DNA from: Muscardinus avellanarius
Taxonomy: Eukaryota; Chordata; Mammalia; Rodentia; Gliridae
Direction: 5' to 3'
DNA length: 64,000 nucleotides
Assembly (NCBI GenBank): GCA_963383645.1
Contig: OY726565.1
Location: 42,264,944-42,328,943, forward strand
Part shown: positions 43,787-54,225 of the stretch, one piece after another
How the letters are laid out: each line of letters starts with the position of its first letter
Position numbering within the stretch: the first letter of the stretch is position 1
Position numbers and translations under genes: made by a program
The notes under the pieces: model-generated
What the model saw: only the letters and a program-made list of their open reading frames with translations
Database searches by the model: none
Told to the model about the DNA's origin: nothing

Positions 43787-43840
43787 GGGAGGGAGGGATG
43801 GGGAGAGAATGGGGTGGGGTTTGGGTGGGGGCTGACTGGG
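43787..43840 (+). promoter_or_regulatory. G-rich 3' UTR tract (G-quadruplex candidate)
   Basis: Runs of three or more G repeated at least six times ('gggagggagggatgggga' onward). The tract is conserved at 44870-44925 (plus), 22862-22920 and 54300-54358 (C-rich on plus), and 20846-20890. G-rich 3' UTRs are a known trait of mammalian L1s. Confidence 0.75.
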
Positions 43841-43977
43841 CGATGTGTGCATGTATGTCTACAAAAGTTTTCTTTGTATCCCACTATGATGTATGAATAC
43901 AGTGCACCAATAAAAAAAAAAAAAGAAGTGTTTCGCAAAACTGTAGGAATAAGTAAATACAATATTATTTTTATTTC

Positions 43978-44152
43978 TTTTTTTTGTGGTTCTGGGGTTC
44001 CTGGGGGCCCTTCTGCCTACGGGCTACACTCCCAGACCTTTTTTTATTTATTTGGAGACAGGGTCTCTTAAGCCAGCGATACGAACCTGCGTGATCCTCC
44101 TGTCTCCGCATCCCAAGTGCGGGGGTTGCAGGAGTGCGCCACCACGCCTGGC
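43978..44152 (-). mobile_element. B1-dID-type SINE (derived subfamily), antisense, with TSD
   Basis: 'ggttctggggttcctggggg' to 'gccaccacgcctggc'. Perfect 15 bp duplication 'tattatttttatttc' at 43963-43977 and 44153-44167. Confidence 0.93.
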
Positions 44153-44184
44153 TATTATTTTTATTTCAAATGCTATAGACAGAA

Positions 44185-44361
44185 GCCGGGCGTGGTGGCG
44201 CACGCTTGTGATGTCCGCGCTTGGGAGGCGGAGACGGGAGGATCACGCAGGCTGGCTTGGGAGACCCTGTTTCCAAATAAAAATGTAAAAGTGGGTCTGG
44301 GAGTGTAGCCTGGAGGTAGAGGGGCTTCCAGGAACCCCAGTACCACAAAAAAAAATTAATA

Positions 44362-44398
<37 letters not shown>

Positions 44399-44423
44399 TA
44401 AATAAATAAAGTTCACTTTTAAA
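44185..44423 (+). mobile_element. B1-dID-type SINE (derived subfamily) with TSD
   Basis: 'gccgggcgtggtggcgcacg' to 'ggaaccccagtaccacaaaa', then (AAT)n/(AAAT)n. Perfect 17 bp duplication 'aaatgctatagacagaa' at 44168-44184 and 44424-44440. Many intact CpGs. Confidence 0.95.
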
Positions 44424-44440
44424 AAATGCTATAGACAGAA

Positions 44441-45012
44441 AAAAAATAACTTGACAACATAGGGAAGAATTTAGCTCTAGGCTTTTATTTAACTCCAATA
44501 GTTTATATATCTGCCTTTAGAATAGTACTACACTGTTTTAATTATTGTAGCTTTATATGGTTTGAAATCAGAAAATATATATCTTCTAGCTTTGTTCTTT
44601 TTCAAGATCGTTTTGGGTATCTAGAGTTCATATTTCATATTAGGATAGATTTTTTTCCTGAAAAATAAATATATAAATATATGATAGTTTCACCTAAAAA
44701 AAATAGAAAAAAATATTCTCTGGTAAGAAAGAAGCAAAAAGAAATATTGAAATGTTATCTTTATGTTATCAAAAGCTTGGTATCAGACAAATGAAACTGT
44801 TATGTGAGATTATCATTTTTAATTTTGGATAAATTGCTATAATACTAGATGTCAACCACTAAGCCAAGCATGGGAGGGAGGGATGGGGAGGGAATGGGGT
44901 GGGGATCGGGTGGGGGCTGACTGGGTGATGTGTGCATGTATGTCTACAAAAGTTTTCTTTGTATCCCACTATGATGTATGAATACACTGCACCAATAAAA
45001 AATTTAAAAAAA
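44441..45012 (+). mobile_element. HAL1-like copy C, 5'-truncated
   Basis: Starts inside the inverted ORF2 fragment ('aaaaaaataacttgacaaca', cf. 43353 in copy B) and runs to 'gcaccaataaaaaatttaaa'. It retains the G-rich 3' UTR. Its A-rich end abuts the poly(T) of the minus-strand L1, giving a tail-to-tail junction at about 45010. Confidence 0.85.
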
Positions 45013-45115
45013 TTTTTCCTCTTCCCCCCTCCTTTCTCCTCCTTTAGATTGTCTTGTTTGCTCCTCTATATGATTTCCTTTTTCATCTAGAGTTCCTCCT
45101 ATGACCCATTTCTCC

Positions 45116-48100
45116 CTAACTCTCACATATTAGGGAAAGCATCTGCTGTCTTATTTTCTGTGACTGACTAATCTCACTTAGCATAATGTCCTCCAGTTCC
45201 ATCCATTTCCCTGAAAATGATGTAATTGAGTTTCTTTTGATGGCTGAGTAAAATTCCATTGTGTACATATCCCACAGTTTTGTGATCCATTCATCTGTTG
45301 ATGGACATCTTGGCTGGTTCCATCATTTGGCTATGGTGAATTGTGCAGCTATGAACATAGATACACATGCATTAGTCTGGTAGTTTGGTTTCCTATCTTT
45401 TGGGTAGATACCCAGAAGTGGCATTGCTGGATCAATGGTAGATTTGTTCCCATTCTTCTGAGGATTCTCCATACTGTTTTCCAAAGTGATTGCACTAATT
45501 TGCAATCCCACTAACAATGTCTTAGAGTTCCCACTTCTCCACATCCTCGCCAGCATCTGTTGTTGTTTGTGTTTGAATGATTGCCATTCTAGTTGGAGTT
45601 AGGTGAAATCTCAGGGTAGTTTTGATTTGCATCTCTCTGATTGCCAATGATGTTGAGCATTTTTTCATGCATTTATTGGCCATTTGAATTTCTTCTTTTC
45701 TGAAGTTTCACTTGCCCATTTTGTTATTGGATGCTTTGTTTTCTTAGTGTTGAGTTTCTTGAGTTCTCTGTATATTCTAGATATTAGTCCTCTATCGGAG
45801 GTGTAGGTGGCAAAAATCTTCTTCCATTCTGTTGGCTCTTGGTTGAGGTTCTTGACAGTTTCCTTTTAGTTTGTTGTTCCTTTGGAATCTTGTTGAGAAA
45901 GTGTTTATCTGTGCCTATGTGTTGCAGTGTTGGACCTATGCCATCTTTAAGAAGCTTCAAGGTCTCTGGTTTGATTTCCAAGTCTTTGATCCATCCTGAG
46001 TTGACTTTTGTACAGGGTGAGAAAGTGGGATTAATTTCCAATTTTCTGCATATGGTTAACCAGTTTTGCCAACACCATTTGTTGAACAGGCTATCTTTTC
46101 TCCAGTGTATGTTTTTGGCCCCTTTGTCAAAAATCAATTGGCTGAAAGTGTGTAGATTTGTTTCTGGGTCTTCTATTCTGCTCCATTGGTCTATGTATCT
46201 GTTTTTGTGCCAGTACCATGCTGTTTTTATTACAATGGCTTTGTAGTATAGTTTAAAGTCAGGTATTGTGATTCCTCCTGCATGTTTTTTGTTGTTGAGA
46301 ACTACCTTGGCTATTCTGGGCTTTTTGTTATTCCAGATAAATTTAAGGACTGATATTTCTATGTCTGTGAGCAATGATCTTGGTAATTTAATGGGCATTG
46401 CATATAATCTGTAGATCACTTTTGGGCCATTTAATGATATTTATTCTGCCAATCCATGAACATGGAAGATCCTTCCATCTTCTAAGATCTTTGATTTCTT
46501 TTTTCATTGTTTTATAATTTTCTTTGTAGAGATCTTTTACCTCCTTGGTCAAGTTTATTCCTAAGTATTTTTTTTTTATTTTTGTGGGAAATCCTGAGTG
46601 GAAGTGTTTTCTGAATTTCTTTTTCAGTGGATTTATGGTTGGTGTACAGGAAAGCTTCTAATTTTTTAAGATTCATTTTGTATCCAGATACTTTGCTGAA
46701 TTTGTGATCAGTTCTATAAGGCTTTTGGTTGAGTTTGTTGGGTTTTCTAAATATAGTATCATGTCATCTGCAAATAGAGAAAGTTTGAGTTCTTTTCCTA
46801 TTTGTACTCCTTTGATTTCCTTTTTTTGCCTTATTGCTCTGGCTAGAGTTTCTAGTACTATATTGAAGAGAAGTGGTGATAGTGGACATCCTTGTCTCGT
46901 TCCAGTTTTTAGGGGGAATTCTTGAAGTTTTTCCCCATTTAAAATGATGTTGGCAGTGGGCTTATTGTAGATTGCCTTAATAATGTTGAGATATGTTCCT
47001 TCTATTCCAATTCTCTGCAGTGTCTTTATCATAAATGGATGATGAATTTTATCAAATGCTTTTTCGCATCTATTGAAATGAGCATTTGATTTTTGTCTTT
47101 GATTCTGTTTATATGATGAATTACATGGATTGATTTTAATATATTGAACCAGCCTTGCATCCCTGGGATCAACCCTACCTGGTCATGGTGTATGATTTTC
47201 TTTATTTAGTTTTGAATGCGTGTTGCTAGTGTTTTGTTTAATAGTTTGCATCCAAGTTCATCAGAGATATAGGCCTGTAGTTTTCCTTCCTTGAACTCTC
47301 TTTATTCAGTTTGGGTATTAGTGTGATATTGGCTTCATAGAATGTATTTGGGAGAGTCCAGGTTTTTTCCATTTCATGATATAGTTTGAGTAGTATTGGG
47401 GTTAGCTCTTCTATAAAGGTTTTATAGAATTCACTTGGGAAACCATCTGGTCCTGGGCTTTTTTTTGATGGTAAGCTCTTTATTGTTGTTTGAATCTCTT
47501 TGATTGTTATTGGTTGGTTTAAGTGTTTTATATCTTCTTGACTCAGTTTAGGAAGGTTGTATTTATCTAGGAAGTTGTCGATTTCCTCCAGATTTTCCAT
47601 TTTGTTGGAGTAGTAGTTTCTGATAATCCTCTGGATTCCTACACTGTCAGTAGTAATGTCTCCTTTTTCATCCCTTATCTTCATAATTTGGGTTGGTTCT
47701 CTCTCTTTTTTAATTAGTTTGGCTTGTTTTAATTTTTTTAAATTAGTTTGGCTTGTTTAAAAGAAACCAGCTTTTGGTTTTGTTGATTTTCTGCACTTTT
47801 AAAAATTTATTTGTTAATTTCTGCTCTAATTTTAATAATTTCCTGTCTTCTTCTGGCTTTGGGGTTCAATTGTTCCTGCTTTTCAAGGGTTTGAGGTGTG
47901 TCATTAAGTTATTTATTTGAAGATTTTCTGTAGTTGGGTGAAATATTCTATATGTGTCCAACAGGTCCATTTGGTTAATGGTGTTCTTTAGTTCTGAGGC
48001 ATCTTTACTGACCCTTTGTCTGGAAGATCGGTCTAGTGTTGTGAGAGGTGTGTTGAAGTCTCCCAGTATTATTGTGTTGGAATTTATGTGTGACTTCATG

Positions 48101-48492
48101 TCACAAAGAGTTTGATTTATGAAAGTAGTTGCACCTATGTTTGGGGCATAGATATTGATTATTGTTATTTCCTCTTCCTGGATTATTTCTTTTACCAGTA
48201 ATATATGACCTTCTTTGTCTCTTCTAATAAGTTTGGGTTTGAAGTCTAACTTGTCTGATATCATAGTTGCTACTCCTGCTTGTCTTCAAGTTCCATTAGC
48301 ATGGATTACCTTGTTCCAGCCCTTTACCTTGAGTTTGTTCCTATCTTTAGTTGTAAGGTGTGTTTCTTGTAAGCAGCAAATGGATGGATTCTGGTTTTTA
48401 ATTCATTTTGCCACTTTATGTCTTTTTATTGGGGAGTTGAGGCTGTTTACATTCAGTGTGATTATAGATAGATAATTTTTAATGCCTAACAT
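45116..48492 (-). pseudogene. L1 ORF2 (endonuclease/reverse transcriptase), frame-broken
   Basis: ATG at 48492 (MLGIKNY...), stop TAG at 45116-45118. Pieces in several frames: endonuclease with the GDFN motif (48264-47866), the region before RT (47684-47238, with [11 protein letters not shown]), RT core with [12 protein letters not shown] and the catalytic FADD (47032-46673), the post-RT region with [16 protein letters not shown] and PDFKLYYKA (46419-45784), and the C-terminus (45556-45323). At least three frameshifts or stops separate them. At ~3.4 kb it is shorter than a typical 3.8 kb ORF2, so there are also deletions. Not functional. Confidence 0.9.
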
Positions 48493-48541
48493 GTTAAGAT
48501 TTTATTTCTGTTTGAGATACTGTTTATTCTTCTTTGCTGAT

Positions 48542-49453
48542 TTATCTGCTGGATGGGAAATCTTGTCTTTGGTTCTGGCGTGTATTACCCATTTCTTCTT
48601 TGTAGTTTCTCTCCTTGAGTATTTTCTCTAGCGCTGGTTTTGAAGACATAAATTCCTTCAGTTTCTGTTTGTCATGTAAGCTTCTTATTTCCCCATCTAA
48701 TTTGATAGATAGTTTTGCTGTGTAGGAAATTCTTGGCTGGAAGTTGTTTTCTTTCAGAGTTTGGAATATGTTACTCCTTGTCCTTCTGGCTTTCATGACT
48801 TGGTTTGGGAAGTCTGGAGTGATTCTAATTGGTTTGCCTCTGAATGTCACTTGTCTGTTTGTTTTTGTTGTCTTTAAGATTCTCTGCTTGGCTTCCACAT
48901 TAGTCATTTTGACAATTATGTGGCGTGGGGATCCTCTTCTCTGATCCTGTCTAAAGGGAGTTCTATAAGTTTCCTGGACATGTGTATGGACCTCTTGCTC
49001 TATGTTTGAAAAATTTTCTGCTATTACTTCCTTGAAGAGATTATTGATCCCTTTGGTTTCACCTTCATTTCCCTTCTCTATTCCAGTTATTCTTATGTTA
49101 GCTCTCTTAAAATGGGCCCATATTTCTTCAATGTCAGATTCCTGCTGCTGGATTTTTTTTTCTAAATTAGAAACTATGTGTTCATTTTTGGAGTGCTCAT
49201 CTTCTAAGAGCGAGATTCTATTCTCCATGTGGTCTAATCGGTTGTTTATACTTTGAATTGAGGCCTTTACTTCATTGATTGCATACTTTATCTCTTTTTG
49301 ACTCTCTCTGAATTCTTTTTGAAAGTCCTCTATTATTTCTACAGTTATTTTCCTTATTTGATCTTCTAGAGATCTCTGAATTTCTGTTTTATCAGGTTCT
49401 GATGTTGTGGGGTTGTGGGTATTCATTGCTCCATTGTCATTCCTCTTTCCCAT
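48542..49453 (-). CDS. L1 ORF1 protein (ORF1p), open reading frame
   Basis: An uninterrupted 303-residue frame from the canonical MGKRN start; the frame is also open eight codons upstream (to 49477), but MGKRN is the conserved start in the other copies. Domains: coiled coil about 26-112 (heptads between LEDQIRK and QQQESDIEEI), RRM about 115-212 with RANIRITGI and RHIIVKM, C-terminal domain about 213-285 (ITPDFPNQVM to EKILKERNYKEE). Length is usual for the family (about 300-370). Role: trimeric single-strand nucleic-acid chaperone in the cytoplasmic L1 ribonucleoprotein. It lies just upstream of a dead ORF2, so the element cannot move itself, but the protein could be made and act in trans if transcribed. 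Confidence 0.9.
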   Translation of the reverse strand: MGKRNDNGAMNTHNPTTSEPDKTEIQRSLEDQIRKITVEIIEDFQKEFRESQKEIKYAINEVKASIQSINNRLDHMENRISLLEDEHSKNEHIVSNLEKKIQQQESDIEEIWAHFKRANIRITGIEKGNEGETKGINNLFKEVIAENFSNIEQEVHTHVQETYRTPFRQDQRRGSPRHIIVKMTNVEAKQRILKTTKTNRQVTFRGKPIRITPDFPNQVMKARRTRSNIFQTLKENNFQPRISYTAKLSIKLDGEIRSLHDKQKLKEFMSSKPALEKILKERNYKEEMGNTRQNQRQDFPSSR

Positions 49454-50324
49454 GATTTCAGGTGCTCTGGATCTCAAGTCTATGGTATGTCAGTCACCAC
49501 TAACTACTCCTTTATTGGATTGTATCACAAATTCTCAGACCCAGGGAGTCAATCGAGGCTGCTTTAGAACATGGGGGTGCCAGGCTGGGCATTTTCCCAT
49601 GGGGAGTTGTGACTATGGTGTAATATCTCTGCCACCACCACTTCCCCACTGGGTTGGACTGCAAAAATCTCCGACCCCAGGGAGAGTATCTGTGCAAGTC
49701 CCTGGGAGTGCAGTACTGGGATTTCTCCTCTAGGGGCCACAATTTGACTCATGTTTGTTGAGTGCGCTGATGGAGCTGTAGTGGACTCGATGAATTCGCT
49801 GCTGCCGCTGCTGTCAATATAGTACCGCTGCCACATCCTCGGCCGTGACGCTGGAGTATTTCTTTTCTAGTTTTGAGCTCTGCTCTGAGTCCCTGCAGGG
49901 TGTGCTCAGCTTGCTGTCCGCCCCTCCTCTCTGGAGCCTGGTGGGTTAAGTGCGTTGGCCTGGAGCTGTCCAGTGTACTTGCCATTGCCGCCAGTAGTAA
50001 GGCGCTACTGTCATGTCATCGGCCGTGAGGCCAGCGTATCTCCTCTTTGGTTCTGAGCTCCGCTCTGAGTCCCCCTCCTCTCTGGAGCCTGGTGCTGCAA
50101 GGGAACATGACTTCCACACGCCTCCGGCCGCAGTACTGTGGGCTGGTTTCTTTCTGGTGTCTCGTTTTTTCCAGCCCTCTTTTTCTCTGTCCCTTGTATT
50201 TACAGTTTTTATTTCTTTACTGATGGTGTTTTCTGGCTATGAAAGGTGCCGATTTTTTGGTAATAGAGATCAATTGCTAGCGGGACTTGTAAGCCCAGCT
50301 TTTCTCCGTTGCCATCTTCCCGAA
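49454..50324 (-). promoter_or_regulatory. L1 5' UTR, presumed internal promoter
   Basis: GC-rich leader with the YY1-like 'gggaagatggcaacgg' at its 5' tip. Shares order and local identity with the 5' UTRs of copies A and B. Confidence 0.75.
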
Positions 50325-50344
50325 ACCAAACACTTATTATTATT

Positions 50345-51160
50345 TTTTTTTTGCATTTTTTTTTTAACTTTACCTAGGGCCTTGTGAATGGGGATCGAAC
50401 CCAGGGGCAGTCTACCTCTGAGCTATAATCCTAGCCCTTTTTCTATTTTTTTGTTTGTTTGTTTTGAAACAGAGTCTTGCTAGGTTGCTGAGAATCTCCT
50501 TACATTGCTAATGCTGTCCTTGAACCTGCAATCCTCTTGTCTCAATTTCTCGAGTACTGAGATAGTTAGGTAGCTAGCTAGTGAGATAGGGTTGAAATTC
50601 TGGGAAAGTGACATCCCCTGCCTTGACAGCAAAAGCAGGAGGCCCTGACATGTCTACATCCCTATCCAGCTGAAGAAACTACAGAAGATGGACTTGGTTC
50701 TGTTCCCTAAATGGTTTCAGGGCCTCTATCTCTCAAGGGGGAATGTAGGTAGCTAATTAGTTGGGACAGCAATTGCCCGGCTGTGGTTAGAAACTTCCAG
50801 CCTATGATATTGCAGCTTTAGATTTCCCACATGATGCAATCCTGCACAGTCACACTAAATCGTGGCACAAAATCCAAATTAGTATACATAAAAATTTCTA
50901 GGTGTTATATAAAGCCCACCATGTGGCAGGCTAGGCCTTCTTTTTCTTTGGCTTTCTCTGTTTTACTCTGCTCCTGGATTAATTAACCAGCTCTGTGGCC
51001 CTCCGGTGGAATCTACCCCAAACAGCTTTTATATGCTTACCCTGTCTGTGTCCTCTGGATTAAATCTTTCTTTGGGAGATACAGAACGGAGGGAAATAGA
51101 ACAGAGGGAAACTCAGCCTTATAACAGGAATTACAAGTGTAAGCCATTATGCCTGGTCCC
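50345..51160 (-). mobile_element. B1-dID-type SINE, antisense, split by an LTR
   Basis: Left piece to about 50564 ('...ctcgagtactgagat'), right piece from about 51127 ('ggaattacaagtgtaagcc'). These two join to a normal B1 half. Confidence 0.82.
50565..51126 (+). mobile_element. Probable solo LTR of an endogenous retrovirus
   Basis: A ~560 bp insert cleanly interrupting a SINE. It has a TATA box ('ttatataaagccc' at about 50907) and a polyadenylation-like 'ggattaaatctttc' at about 51058, the spacing of U3-R. It ends '..ttataaca'. Terminal TG and the short target duplication (gagat/ggaat) are not clean. No coding sequence. Confidence 0.55.
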
Positions 51161-51164
51161 TCTA

Positions 51165-52264
51165 TAAACCTTTAGAGGAACCAATGACTACTGAGTTTTG
51201 TGCTAGACAGGGAGGAAAATGAATCCAGCATACACAGATTGCATCCTGTGGGAGTCCACAGCTTAGTAATGGGGGCAACAAGGTAAGAAGCAAGTGTGCA
51301 CATATTTACAAATCAAGATAGAGTGTTCTGTGCCAGGAGAAAGGGATGGCTGAGGTGCAAGGGGCTGGCCCTGTATCTGCGTGCGTGTACTGACCTTGCC
51401 CATGGTTGGGGGTGCCTTTCTCCAATTAAATCATGTTGTATGTCTCCTGTTACCACATTTTGGAATCTCTAGTTTGTATATTAAAAGGAAAAGAACGAAC
51501 AGAAGAGACTGTTACTTCTATGTGGAAGAGAGCAGTCTATCAAAGTCACCCAGCACCCCCCCTGGTGGGGCTAGGACGGACATACCTGGCTTTCCCATCT
51601 TTGCTGGCAAAGGCCTCTGAGGCTGATTTTGTCCAGTGCAGTGGAACCTGACTTTTTGAATCAGAGACACTAATCTGATTTGTTTCATGTCTGGTGCCAC
51701 AGAGCTCAGCTTCAAGCTTGAGGAGGAAGTAGAAACCACAGCCTGAGCCTGAGAGTAATGGGGAAGAATCCCCATGGTTAGCTGAACACTTCACAGAGCT
51801 ACACATCTGTAATGCCTTGCAAGAGATCCAGACTCTCACATCAGCACGCCTTCTTTCTGAAGCAAAATTTCTGCAGGGATTTGCCTCCAGGCAGACCTCC
51901 AGCCTCCTCTTCTGGTACCAAGGACACTGGTGCTTCCATAGATGACAGAGGCTAGCCCACACATTCCCTGCATAGGGCTGGCCTTCCCAGAAGCCCCCTG
52001 TGAGAAGACACACCTGGGAGGCCCTGAAGCGTGCTGGACCGGGGAGGGAGGGCTCCACGCTCCATCCCTACTGTTTACAGCATGCCTATGGCATGCTCAC
52101 CCTTTGTTGATCTGTCTGTGGGTTTGCACTGGGTCTGCAGCTTTATTATTGAAGCAGATGTACATTATTTATTATTATTTATCATTGAAGCGACTGAACG
52201 GATTTTTCCTTTTCCTTTTGGAGATTCCAGTTTTCCCTAGTTAGTGTTGACATTCTCAGGCTTT
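51165..52264. other. No gene identified
   Basis: About 1.1 kb of repeat-poor sequence. The largest frame, minus 51546-52058 (170 codons), has no recognised domain and overlaps plus-strand frames of similar size, so I do not call it. Confidence 0.4.
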
Positions 52265-53095
52265 TAAAGTTATAAATTATGTTACAGAGACTGCAAAGAC
52301 TAGAGAATTGATGCATAATGCAATGAAGGAAAGACCCTTGTACCCATCACAAAAGTCAAGAATAGATCATTTCTTGCTCCCAGTACAAATCCCTCACATA
52401 TTCCTCTTCCAGGTCATACCCCAGCCCACCTCCTCCCTGACTTTAATGTGATTATTTCCTGGCTTCTTGGCATGCTTTTGCTGGCTATCTATTATTCTAG
52501 AAACACTATAATTTAGTCTTCCATATTTTGAAATTTATATAGAATCATACAGAAAATATTACTTACCTGAAGAATTTTTCTGATCAGTGTTAGGTTGAAA
52601 ACAGAGTTAGGGGGTTTAGGAGGGAGGCAAAAACACCAACTGGGTTATCAGAGACTGCTGTTTTATTCGGACTCAGCACCCTCCGGAGATTCAGCCGGCC
52701 GGGGAGGGGGGGGGTGACCAACGGGCCACGCGTCTGGAGAGTGGCGCATAGTCCTGATTGGCCTGCTGAATCACGTGGCGGATTGGAGGCACCGCTGTTT
52801 TATAGGCATGCCGATTCTCTCGAGACATCTGTGGCATGATGATGTTTGGAATCTAGCATTATCTCCTCTCTGGCTTCTGGGGTTCCGCTTCCTGTTCCGC
52901 TGTGAGATCACATGGGAGAGGGACCCAACTTATCAATTAGTCTGCCCATCAGATACATCATGTGGTTATATGGAGTTGTAGCTTGTCTATTTTCACAAAT
53001 ATATAGTATACCATGGTTAGATGTATTTATTCTATTGTTGCAGGGCATTTGACTCATTTTTAATTCTGGGATCCTATCAATAATACCATGGAGAA
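52265..53095 (-). mobile_element. L1M 3' end, antisense, split by an LTR
   Basis: 'cttgtacccatcacaaaagt', 'tataccccagcccacctcct' type text and 'tttatatagaatcatacaga' are antisense old L1. After the LTR the text continues 'tatatagtataccatggtta'. Two parts: 52265-52590 and 52976-53095. Confidence 0.55.
52592..52975 (-). mobile_element. Probable solo LTR (ERVK-like), antisense
   Basis: On the minus strand a TATA box ('gcctataaaacagc', about 52797-52806) is followed ~135 bp later by an AATAAAA signal ('gaataaaacagc', about 52660), with a CpG-rich R region between them ('acgcgtggcccgttgg', 'ccggccggctgaat'). It interrupts an L1M. Exact ends not resolved. Confidence 0.55.
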
Positions 53096-54080
53096 TCTTC
53101 CAGTTCAGATTTCTGGATACAGAAGCTCTTCTGAAAAGAAAAGCTATAGTTCAACTCTATGTAGTTGGGATGTGAGCCTTTGGGTAGTGCTGAGAGGCAG
53201 GGGGCTATCTGTATATTCACGATGGGGCTTCAGTCAGTTTTCTGCTCACCACTGGGTGGATGGATGTGGTTGGAGGTCAGTCTTATTAGAATTCTCCGTA
53301 CAAATCAAAGCAGAAAGAAACAAGAACTTTCTGGGCAGGATAAAGGGAATAACTTGAAAGGGTGCTCATCTGGAGATCAAAGAGCCCTTCATGCTGGTGG
53401 CTTTTGATGTTAGTAACTGCAAGCCCTGCAGTAATTAATTAACTTATCTTTAGAGCTGCATGTCCGTACCTACCACCTCCTAATCAGCTGTGCTCAAGGA
53501 CAAAACCACCATCATTAGCAAGTTCTGGGGCTGGGACTGGAGGGTGTCTGCGGCTGCTGCTGCAGGCACTCAGCACTGCTGGAATAGCCCCAGGGAGGAG
53601 CTTTGAAGCCCTCTTGAGAGGATGCAAAGCCAGACAAAGCTGGAATTGAAAGTCCTCTTAGAGATTGTGGTGGGCAGAGCCTGGCTGTTGATAGGTTGTT
53701 GGGGAAAGTGGAGTTTCAGTGGAAAGGAAGAGGTGCTGTGCTCATCCTGTGAAGTCAGTGGCTGGGGCACAACCCGTATTCTGCCACCCACACTTCCTTT
53801 TAACTTCCTAGGCCCCATGCCTTTTGTTTCAGAAATTAAAAAGTCTACTCTTCTAGCTTTGGGGAGCAAATGTACGTATCCCTCCAATGAGCTTTTGACA
53901 GAGATGTTGATTCGGCACTTGAGATGTTAAGAGGAAAACAGGGTACAGAGGTAGGAAACAGGAACCATGGAAAAATGGGTTTCAGGTCAGGTAAAAGTGA
54001 TCTGTAGTGACAGAGGTGAGAAGAGTGGTTTCACATGGGGAGGGACATGAAGGAATATTTGAGGGGAGCCAGAAAGTTTA
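53096..54080. other. No gene identified
   Basis: Repeat-poor; opposing frames at 53570-53887 (minus) and 53622-53930 (plus) have no known domain. Confidence 0.4.
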
Positions 54081-54082
54081 AA

Positions 54083-54200
54083 GTGTGTGTGTGGTGTTAC
54101 TAGGGGTTGAACTCTGGGGTATTCTACCTCTGCGACCCCCCCATTTTTTAATTTTTTAAATTTATTTTTATTTTATTTTATTTTATTTTATTTTTTTCCT
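54083..54200 (-). mobile_element. ID-half SINE fragment and (TTTTA)n
   Basis: 'gtggtgttactaggggttga' to 'ctacctctgcgacccccc', then A/T-rich linker and (TTTTA)n to about 54196. Confidence 0.7.
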
Positions 54201-54225
54201 GGTTTATGTATTTACTGTACTACAC

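Larger units (their letters stand above)
41147..43924 (+). mobile_element. HAL1-like composite retrotransposon, copy B (full length)
   Basis: Plus-strand twin of copy A: 5' UTR from 'ggacatccgggaagatggca' (41147-41942), ORF1 (41943-42861, one frameshift), linker (42862-43034), inverted old ORF2 fragment (43035-43610), L1 3' UTR with a G-rich tract, and poly(A) to 43924. It matches copy A with the same internal junctions, so both descend from one source. I find no convincing TSD; flanks have been disturbed by copy C and SINEs on the right. Confidence 0.85.
45013..50324 (-). mobile_element. L1 retrotransposon with complete 5' UTR, ORF1 open, ORF2 broken
   Basis: 5.3 kb minus-strand element. 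5' end at the 'cttcccg' complement of 'cgggaagatggcaacgg' (50324), 5' UTR 50324-49454, ORF1 49453-48542, intergenic ~50 bp, ORF2 48492-45116, short 3' UTR ending in a purine-rich 'ggggggaagagg' then A's at 45013. The G-rich 3' UTR seen in other copies is missing, so the element was 3'-shortened or interrupted by copy C. Confidence 0.9.

Noticed and set aside
43921..50341. A shared 'aagtgttt' in inverted form next to copy B and beside the L1 5' end, as evidence of a large inversion
   Set aside because: Only eight bases match, in low-complexity surroundings; not enough to argue a rearrangement.
51546..52058. 170-codon minus-strand frame as a gene
   Set aside because: No domain, no start context or splice support, overlaps open frames on the other strand; length is within chance for a GC-richer stretch.
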